Below are positions 22,398-27,076 of a DNA stretch of 27,076 nucleotides, piece after piece. The translations under genes and the position numbers were made by a program. The stretch comes from Pseudomonadota bacterium. Its GTDB lineage: Bacteria > Pseudomonadota > Gammaproteobacteria > Burkholderiales > Burkholderiaceae_C. The stretch covers positions 1 through 27,076 of the forward strand of contig JAEYPG010000736.1 of NCBI GenBank assembly GCA_023410975.1, in the 5' to 3' direction. Under the pieces are notes generated by a model. The model saw nothing but the letters and a program-made list of their open reading frames with translations. It was not told where the DNA came from and did no database searches. The first letter of the stretch is position 1; each line of letters starts with the position of its first letter.

Positions 22398-23219
22398 TTA
22401 GGCACCCGTGGGCGCCTTGCGCACACGCTGCGGCGCGCCGCCGGCAGGCTTGTCGCCACCGCCATCGGCACGCGGACCACGACCGTCACGGCCGTCGGGA
22501 CGGCCACGGCCGCCCGGACCCGGACGCGCATTGCGACGCGGACGGCGCTCCTCTTCACCGGCAGGGGTCACGATGCCAGGGGCCTCGCCGCTGGCCAGAC
22601 GGTCGCCGCGGTACACCCAGACCTTGACGCCGATGACGCCGTAGGTCGTGCGGGCTTCCGAGAAGCCGTAGTCGATGTCAGCCTTGAGGGTGTGCAGGGG
22701 CACACGGCCCTCGCGGTACCACTCGGTACGGGCGATCTCGATGCCGTTCAGACGACCGGCGCTCATGATCTTGATGCCCTGGGCACCCAGGCGCATGGCG
22801 TTCTGCATCGCGCGCTTCATGGCGCGGCGGAACATGATGCGCTTTTCCAGCTGCTGGGTGATCGAGTCGGCGATCAGCTGCGCATCGACCTCGGGCTTGC
22901 GCACCTCTTCGATGTTCACCGCCACCGGCACGCCCAGACGCTTGGTCAGTTCGGCCTTCAGGTTCTCGATGTCCTCGCCCTTCTTGCCGATCACCACACC
23001 CGGACGGGCCGAGAAGATGGTGATGCGGGCGTTCTTGGCGGGGCGCTCGATCAGCACGCGCGACACGGCAGCGTTCTTCAGACGCTGGCGCAGGTAGTCG
23101 CGCACCTGCAGGTCTTCAGCCAGCATGCCGGCGAAGTTGGTGTTCGACGCGTACCAGCGCGACGCCCACGCACGAGTGACGGGCAGGCGGAAGCCGGTCG
23201 GATGGATTTTCTGTCCCAT
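22398..23219 (-). CDS. rpsC: 30S ribosomal protein S3 with an Arg/Gly-rich C-terminal tail
   Basis: S3 forms part of the mRNA entry channel and helicase with S4 and S5. The 273-aa product has the normal body: MGQKIHPTGFRLPVTR, the KH domain with ARPGVVIGKKGEDIENLK, and the C-terminal domain with GRLNGIEIARTEWYREGRVP and YGVIGVKVWVYRGD. About 50 residues of low-complexity Arg/Gly/Pro/Asp-rich sequence follow (from about 220, e.g. RRPRRNARPGPGGRGRPDGR), longer than the E. coli protein. Longer S3 tails are known in this bacterial group. GAGGAAG precedes the start. The gap behind rplV is 16 bp. Confidence 0.98.
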   Translation of the reverse strand: MGQKIHPTGFRLPVTRAWASRWYASNTNFAGMLAEDLQVRDYLRQRLKNAAVSRVLIERPAKNARITIFSARPGVVIGKKGEDIENLKAELTKRLGVPVAVNIEEVRKPEVDAQLIADSITQQLEKRIMFRRAMKRAMQNAMRLGAQGIKIMSAGRLNGIEIARTEWYREGRVPLHTLKADIDYGFSEARTTYGVIGVKVWVYRGDRLASGEAPGIVTPAGEEERRPRRNARPGPGGRGRPDGRDGRGPRADGGGDKPAGGAPQRVRKAPTGA

Positions 23220-23235
23220 AGTCTTCCTCAGCGCC

Positions 23236-23565
23236 TCAGTTGCCGACCGTCACGAAGATGTGGCAGGTGGGCTTGCTGATGCGGTTGCCGCGGCCCTTGG
23301 CGCGCGCGGAAAAACGCTTGAGCGTGGCAGCCTGCTCGACGTAGATCGAGGTGACCTTCAGTTCGTCGATGTCGGCGCCGTCGTTGTGCTCGGCGTTGGC
23401 GATCGCGGACTCCAGGGCCTTCTTGATGATGCCGGCGGCCTTCTTCTGCGTGAACGTCAGGATGTTGAGCGCCTGGTCCACCTTCTTGCCGCGGACCAGA
23501 TCGGCCACCAGCCGGCCCTTGTCGGCCGACAGGCGGACGCCGCGAACGATTGCACGGGTTTCCAT
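23236..23565 (-). CDS. rplV: 50S ribosomal protein L22
   Basis: The extended loop of L22 lines the nascent-peptide tunnel and is a site of macrolide-resistance changes. A frame with an ATG at 23574 exists, but that ATG abuts the AAGGA Shine-Dalgarno. The ATG at 23565 is 8 nt from it and gives the canonical METRAIVRGVRLSADKGRLV start and 109 aa. Conserved parts are ALESAIANAEHNDGADIDEL and FSARAKGRGNRISKPTCHI, the tunnel loop and tail. It follows rpsS by 12 bp. Confidence 0.97.
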   Translation of the reverse strand: METRAIVRGVRLSADKGRLVADLVRGKKVDQALNILTFTQKKAAGIIKKALESAIANAEHNDGADIDELKVTSIYVEQAATLKRFSARAKGRGNRISKPTCHIFVTVGN

Positions 23566-23577
23566 GGTCGTCATCCT

Positions 23578-23853
23578 TTAGCGCTTGGCCTTCTTGTCGG
23601 CCGGGTGACCCTTGAAGGTCCGGGTCAGCGCGAACTCGCCCAGCTTGTGGCCGACCATCTGGTCGGACACGTACACGGGCACGTGCTGCTTGCCGTTGTG
23701 CACGGCGATCGTCAGGCCGATGAACTCGGGCAGGATCGTCGAGCGACGCGACCAGGTCTTGATCGGCTTCTTGTCCTTGATCGCCACGGCCTTCTCGACC
23801 TTGGCCAACAGGTGGTGGTCCACGAAAGGACCCTTTTTCAGAGAGCGTGCCAT
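23578..23853 (-). CDS. rpsS: 30S ribosomal protein S19
   Basis: This small-subunit head protein works with S13. The 91-aa product opens MARSLKKGPFVDHHLLAKVE and includes IKTWSRRSTILPEFIGLTIAVHNGK in two near-invariant stretches, ending MVGHKLGEFALTRTFKGH. The AAGGG Shine-Dalgarno is weaker than its neighbours'. It lies 15 bp after rplB. Confidence 0.98.
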   Translation of the reverse strand: MARSLKKGPFVDHHLLAKVEKAVAIKDKKPIKTWSRRSTILPEFIGLTIAVHNGKQHVPVYVSDQMVGHKLGEFALTRTFKGHPADKKAKR

Positions 23854-23868
23854 CTGGTGCTGCCCTTC

Positions 23869-24693
23869 TTACTTCTTGCGACGCGAGACGATGAACGTCT
23901 GCGTGCGCTTGTTGTTGCGGGTGCGGAAGCCCTTGGTCATCGTGTTCCACGGCGACACCGGCACCTGGCCCTCGCCGGTGCGGCCTTCGCCACCACCGTG
24001 CGGGTGATCCACCGGGTTCATGGCCACGCCACGCACCGTCGGACGGATGCCCTTCCAACGGATAGCGCCGGCCTTGCCGTACTGGCGCAGGCTGTGCTCT
24101 TCGTTGCTGACCTCACCGATCGTGGCGCGGCAGTCGATGTGGATGCGACGCACTTCACCCGAGCGCAAGCGCAGCTGGGCGTAGGAGCCTTCGCGAGCCA
24201 TCAGCGTCACCGAGGTACCGGCCGAACGCGCGATCTGCGCGCCCTTGCCCGGCAGCATCTCGACGCAGTGAATCGTCGAGCCCACGGGGATGTTGCGGAT
24301 GGGCAGCGTGTTGCCGGCCTTGATCGGGGCTTCGGAGCCGCTGATCACGGTGGCGCCAGCTTCCAGGCCGCGCGGCGCAATGATGTAGCGACGCTCGCCG
24401 TCGGCATAGCACACCAGGGCGATGTGGGCCGTGCGGTTGGGGTCGTACTCGATACGCTCGACCTTGGCGGGAATACCGTCCTTGGTGCGCTTGAAGTCCA
24501 CGACACGGTAGTGGTGCTTGTGGCCACCACCCTTGTGGCGCATCGTGATGTGGCCGTTGTTGTTGCGGCCGGCGTTCTGCTTCTGGGGCTCCAGCAGCGA
24601 GGCTTCAGGAGCGCCCTTGTGCAGATGCTTGTGCACCACCTTCACCTGAGCACGACGGCCCGGCGAAGTCGGTTTGATCTTGACGACAGCCAT
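23869..24693 (-). CDS. rplB: 50S ribosomal protein L2
   Basis: L2 is among the most conserved large-subunit proteins; it supports subunit association and the peptidyl transferase centre. The 274-aa product has the KPTSPGRRAQVKVV start, the RNA-binding OB and SH3-like domains (GGGHKHHYRVVDFKR, IPVGSTIHCVEMLPGKGAQ) and the invariant MNPVDHPHGGGEGRT loop with the functionally key histidine. Its ATG overlaps the rplW stop by one base (TAATG), with GGGAGGA upstream. Confidence 0.99.
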   Translation of the reverse strand: MAVVKIKPTSPGRRAQVKVVHKHLHKGAPEASLLEPQKQNAGRNNNGHITMRHKGGGHKHHYRVVDFKRTKDGIPAKVERIEYDPNRTAHIALVCYADGERRYIIAPRGLEAGATVISGSEAPIKAGNTLPIRNIPVGSTIHCVEMLPGKGAQIARSAGTSVTLMAREGSYAQLRLRSGEVRRIHIDCRATIGEVSNEEHSLRQYGKAGAIRWKGIRPTVRGVAMNPVDHPHGGGEGRTGEGQVPVSPWNTMTKGFRTRNNKRTQTFIVSRRKK

Positions 24694-25007
24694 TACGCGT
24701 CCTCCCCACCGAAGTTGAGCTCCTGGCCTTCCTTGAGCGACACGTACGCCTTCTTGACGTGGTCGCGGCGGCCGATGGAGCGACCGAAGCGCTTGACCTT
24801 GCCCTTCTGGTTCACGGTCTGCACCGACTCGACCTCGACCTTGAACATCAGTTCAACAGCGGCCTTGATCTCGGGCTTGGTGGCGTTGCGCAGGACCTTG
24901 AACAGGACCTGGTTGTGCTTCTCGGAGACGCTCGTGGCCTTCTCGGACACGATGGGCGCCACCAGCACCTGGGCCAGACGGCCCTCGTCGAACTTGGGGG
25001 TGCTCAT
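24693..25007 (-). CDS. rplW: 50S ribosomal protein L23
   Basis: L23 sits at the tunnel exit and docks trigger factor and the signal recognition particle. The 104-aa product includes VLVAPIVSEKATSVSEKHNQ, KPEIKAAVELMFKVEVESV and KRFGRSIGRRDHVKKAYVSL. It starts within the rplD stop codon (ATGA overlap) with AAGGAGA upstream, and ends one base into rplB, so rplD, rplW and rplB form a tightly coupled block. Confidence 0.98.
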   Translation of the reverse strand: MSTPKFDEGRLAQVLVAPIVSEKATSVSEKHNQVLFKVLRNATKPEIKAAVELMFKVEVESVQTVNQKGKVKRFGRSIGRRDHVKKAYVSLKEGQELNFGGEDA

Positions 25008-25624
25008 GCGAACATCTCCTTGAGTTGCTCGATCGCGCCCTTGGTCACCAGCACCTTCTTGTAGAAGACCAGCGACAGCGGGTCGGCGTAACGCGGCTCG
25101 ACCACGAGCACGTTGGCCAGGTTGCGCGAGGCCAGCGCCAGGTTGTCGTCGATCTGGTCGGCGATCACGAGCACGGAATCCAGGCCCATGGCCTTGAACT
25201 TCTGGGCCAGCAGCTTGGTCTTGGGGGCTTCCACGGCCAGCGACTCGACCACGGCCAGACGGCCTTCACGGGCGAGCTGCGAGAAGATGGCGGCCATGCC
25301 GGCGCGGTACATCTTCTTGTTGACCTTCTGGCTGAAGTTCTCGTCCGGCGTGTTCGGGAAGATCCGACCGCCTCCGCGCCACAGCGGCGAAGAGGTCATA
25401 CCGGCACGAGCGCGACCGGTGCCCTTCTGACGGAAAGGCTTCTTGGTCGAGTGGTGAACTTCGGCGCGCGTGAGCTGCTTGCGGGTACCTTGACGGGCGT
25501 TGGCCTGGTAGGCCACGACGATCTGGTGCACCAGCGCTTCGTTGTAGTCGCGAGCAAAAACGGTGTCGGGGGCGTCAACCTTGGCGGTGGCCTGACCCTG
25601 CTCGTTCAGGAGCTCGAGCTGCAT
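25004..25624 (-). CDS. rplD: 50S ribosomal protein L4
   Basis: L4 has an extended loop in the nascent-peptide tunnel; in E. coli it also represses the S10 operon by attenuation. The 206-aa product includes YNEALVHQIVVAYQANARQG, the loop KPFRQKGTGRARAGMTSSPLWRGGG in two conserved pieces, and a C-terminal globular domain with VLVIADQIDDNLALASRNL. Its ATG overlaps the rplC stop by one base (TAATG). A possible attenuator for this operon is seen further upstream, between rpsJ and rplC. Confidence 0.98.
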   Translation of the reverse strand: MQLELLNEQGQATAKVDAPDTVFARDYNEALVHQIVVAYQANARQGTRKQLTRAEVHHSTKKPFRQKGTGRARAGMTSSPLWRGGGRIFPNTPDENFSQKVNKKMYRAGMAAIFSQLAREGRLAVVESLAVEAPKTKLLAQKFKAMGLDSVLVIADQIDDNLALASRNLANVLVVEPRYADPLSLVFYKKVLVTKGAIEQLKEMFA

Positions 25625-26295
25625 TACTGGGCCCCTTTCTTGACCTTGACCTTGACGGCGGGACGCACGACCACGTGGCCGTTCTTCGACCCGGGGACGG
25701 CACCGCGCACCAGCAGCAGCGAGCGAGCCTCGTCCACGCGCACGATGTCCAGGTTCTGGGTGGTGACGGTCTCGTCGCCCATGTGGCCGGACATCTTCTT
25801 GCCCGGGAACACGCGGCCCGGATCCTGCGCCATCGAGATCGAACCCGGCACGTTGTGCGAACGGCTGTTGCCGTGCGACGCGCGCTGCGAGCCGAAGTTG
25901 TGGCGCTTGATGGTGCCGGTAAAGCCCTTACCGATCGACGTGCCTTGCACGTCCACCAGCTGGCCCGCGGCGAACAGCGTCACCGGCACTGCGGCGCCCG
26001 GCTGATACTGGGCAGCCACATCAGCGCTGACGCGGAATTCCTTGAGAACTTCAGCCGGTTCGACACCAGCCTTGGCCAGATGACCCGCCTCAGGCTTGGT
26101 CACGCGCGAAGCCTTGCGCGCACCGAACGCCACCTGGATGGCGCTGTAGCCGTCGGTCTCTTCGGTCTTGATCTGGGTGACGCGGTTGTTGGACACATCC
26201 AGCACCGTCACGGGCACGGCGTCGCCGTCGTCCGTGAAGATGCGCATCATGCCCACCTTGCGGCCCAGCAATCCGAGGCGATTGCTCAGACTCAT
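25624..26295 (-). CDS. rplC: 50S ribosomal protein L3
   Basis: This assembly initiator reaches toward the peptidyl transferase centre. The frame extends to 26316, but the ATG at 26295 has GGAG 8 nt upstream and gives the canonical MSLSNRLGLLGRKVGMMRIF and 223 aa. Conserved sections are DVQGTSIGKGFTGTIKRHNF, ASHGNSRSHNVPGSI and GKKMSGHMGDETVT. The glutamine in MAQDPGRVF corresponds to the one methylated by PrmB in E. coli. It starts the S10 block proper, separated from rpsJ by 211 bp. Confidence 0.98.
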   Translation of the reverse strand: MSLSNRLGLLGRKVGMMRIFTDDGDAVPVTVLDVSNNRVTQIKTEETDGYSAIQVAFGARKASRVTKPEAGHLAKAGVEPAEVLKEFRVSADVAAQYQPGAAVPVTLFAAGQLVDVQGTSIGKGFTGTIKRHNFGSQRASHGNSRSHNVPGSISMAQDPGRVFPGKKMSGHMGDETVTTQNLDIVRVDEARSLLLVRGAVPGSKNGHVVVRPAVKVKVKKGAQ

Positions 26296-26414
26296 GGTTC
26301 TTCTCCAGCCCCGCATGGCGAGGCCTTTGTTTCAGACACCCGACAACGATTGGCCGGGAGTGACAACGCCGACAGCCCCCACGGCAACGCCATGGAAGGC
26401 ACATCGGCCTGTGC

Positions 26415-26437
26415 AAAAGGCGCCCACGAAGGGCGCC
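26415..26437 (-). terminator. Terminator-like hairpin (possible attenuator) between rpsJ and rplC
   Basis: A 7-bp GC stem (GGCGCCC at 26419-26425 paired with 26431-26437) has an ACGAA loop and is followed on the minus strand by TTTT (26415-26418). It lies 69 bp past the rpsJ stop and about 120 bp before rplC. Flanking it on both sides is an 8-bp direct repeat, TGTGCAAA (26410-26417 and 26440-26447). With a short U-run, partial termination is more likely than complete. Confidence 0.55.
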
Positions 26438-26454
26438 CTTGTGCAAAGCCGGCG

Positions 26455-26463
26455 ATTGTAGCA
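26455..26463 (-). promoter_or_regulatory. Candidate extended -10 promoter for rplC and the S10 genes
   Basis: On the minus strand TGC followed by TACAAT (-10 at 26455-26460) gives an extended -10 matching 5 of 6 in the hexamer. No good -35 is seen at 16-18 nt. Transcription would start about 10 nt before the terminator-like hairpin. Confidence 0.4.
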
Positions 26464-26506
26464 GACGTGGAAAACCCTACGCCAGCCCCAACCGCTCAGA
26501 CCGAGA

Positions 26507-26818
26507 TCACTGCAGCTTGATCTCGACGTCCACGCCCGCGGGCAGGTCCAGCTTCATCAGCGCGTCCACCGTCTTGTCGGTCGGATCGACGATGTCCATC
26601 AGACGCTGGTGGGTGCGGATCTCGAACTGGTCGCGCGAGGTCTTGTTGACGTGCGGCGAGCGCAGGATGTCGAAGCGCTGCATGCGCGTGGGCAGGGGCA
26701 CGGGACCCTTGACGATGGCGCCGGTGCGCTTGGCCGTGTCCACGATCTCGAGGGCCGACTGGTCGATCAGCTTGTAGTCGAAGGCCTTGAGGCGGATGCG
26801 GATCTTCTGCTTTTGCAT
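26507..26818 (-). CDS. rpsJ: 30S ribosomal protein S10 (NusE)
   Basis: S10 serves both in the small-subunit head and, as NusE, in transcription antitermination and transcription-translation coupling through NusG. The ATG at 26818 has AAGGA 7 nt upstream and gives the canonical MQKQKIRIRLKAFDYKLID and exactly 103 aa. Conserved parts are GPVPLPTRMQRFDILRSPHV and QFEIRTHQRLMDIVDPT. It is 91 bp after tuf, so it probably rides on the str-operon transcript, and is set apart from rplC by a terminator-like hairpin. Confidence 0.98.
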   Translation of the reverse strand: MQKQKIRIRLKAFDYKLIDQSALEIVDTAKRTGAIVKGPVPLPTRMQRFDILRSPHVNKTSRDQFEIRTHQRLMDIVDPTDKTVDALMKLDLPAGVDVEIKLQ

Positions 26819-26872
26819 GACGTTTCCTTGAAAGAGCGATGCGGCCCACAGGCCGCGGTGTTGAAGGCGCAA

Positions 26873-26901
26873 CCCAGGCCGTCACCGGCCCAGGCCGTCA
26901 C
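26873..26901. repeat. 13-bp direct repeat with 16-bp period in the tuf-rpsJ gap
   Basis: CCCAGGCCGTCAC occurs at 26873-26885 and again at 26889-26901. A small hairpin (GCGGCC/GGCCGC around CACA, 26841-26856) lies between it and rpsJ. No function is evident. Confidence 0.6.
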
Positions 26902-26909
26902 GCAACGAC

Positions 26910-27076
26910 TTACTCGATGATCTTGGCCACGACGCCGGCGCCGACGGTACGGCCGCCTTCGCGGATGGCGAAGCGCAGACCTTCTTCCATGGCGATCGGG
27001 GCGATCAGCTTGACGGTGATGGAGACGTTGTCGCCAGGCATCACCATTTCCTTGTCCTTGGGCAGCTCCACCGCGC
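26910..27076 (-). CDS. tuf: Elongation factor Tu, C-terminal fragment (runs off the right edge)
   Basis: The last 55 codons are present, ending in TAA at 26910-26912. The sequence VELPKDKEMVMPGDN, VKLIAPIAMEEGLRFAIREG and GRTVGAGVVAKIIE is the end of domain III of EF-Tu, the GTPase that delivers aminoacyl-tRNA to the ribosome and the target of kirromycin-type antibiotics. The gene directly precedes rpsJ, consistent with the str operon order rpsL-rpsG-fusA-tuf-rpsJ, of which the rest lies beyond the window. It may be one of two tuf copies. Confidence 0.98.
   Translation of the reverse strand, partial: AVELPKDKEMVMPGDNVSITVKLIAPIAMEEGLRFAIREGGRTVGAGVVAKIIE

Noticed and set aside
23125..25023. 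A 632-codon open frame on the plus strand opposite rpsC, rplV, rpsS, rplB and rplW
   Set aside because: It lies antisense to five certain ribosomal genes, its translation is rich in His, Arg, Leu and Gly as expected for the complement of high-GC genes, and it matches no family I know.

Overview
This window is a high-GC chromosomal segment of a betaproteobacterium. It is most likely from the Burkholderiales and plausibly the Comamonadaceae, judging from protein character and gene order, but no database search was run. Every gene is a recognisable housekeeping or conserved gene. I see no phage, insertion sequence, CRISPR array, toxin-antitoxin pair or defence system.

Layout. Positions 1-5587 are read on the minus strand. 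In transcription order they are def-fmt (peptide deformylase and Met-tRNA formyltransferase, overlapping by 4 bp), htpX (heat-shock membrane protease, with a candidate sigma-32 promoter), a small unnamed lipoprotein, azlC-azlD (branched-chain amino-acid exporter), pgk (phosphoglycerate kinase, with a strong terminator) and the first 47 codons of a malic enzyme. Positions 5811-7539 carry the plus-strand pair dprA and smg. These converge with the minus-strand yajC-secD-secF cluster (7645-10967) at a strong terminator. An initiator tRNA-fMet gene with its own promoter (11179-11297) sits between yajC and the ribosomal genes.

From 11423 to the right edge lies one very large minus-strand cluster combining the end of the str operon with the S10, spc and alpha operons: tuf(partial)-rpsJ // rplC-rplD-rplW-rplB-rpsS-rplV-rpsC-rplP-rpmC-rpsQ // peroxiredoxin // rplN-rplX-rplE-rpsN-rpsH-rplF-rplR-rpsE-rpmD-rplO-secY-infA-rpmJ-rpsM-rpsK-rpsD-rpoA-rplQ, ending at a terminator. 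Most junctions are tight (ATGA or TAATG overlaps, or gaps of 7-40 bp), which suggests translational coupling. Start codons were moved from the longest ORF where Shine-Dalgarno position and family length called for it (rpsD GTG, rplN, rpsJ, rplC, rplV, htpX, fmt, secD, dprA, smg, azlC, peroxiredoxin).

Functionally, the window joins translation initiation (infA, fmt, initiator tRNA), nascent-chain maturation (def), the ribosome, RNA polymerase alpha, and the Sec export machinery (secY, secD, secF, yajC) together with membrane quality control (htpX).

The most notable points are departures from the textbook operon. A type II peroxiredoxin gene splits S10 from spc, with a near-consensus promoter for rplN built into a 10-bp palindrome just downstream of it. 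A promoter plus terminator-like hairpin lies between rpsJ and rplC. SecF carries a cysteine-flanked periplasmic insertion. S3 has an Arg/Gly-rich tail. Several hairpins straddle stop codons. I do not see a previously undescribed multi-gene system here; the peroxiredoxin-ribosome linkage is the best candidate for something worth experimental follow-up.
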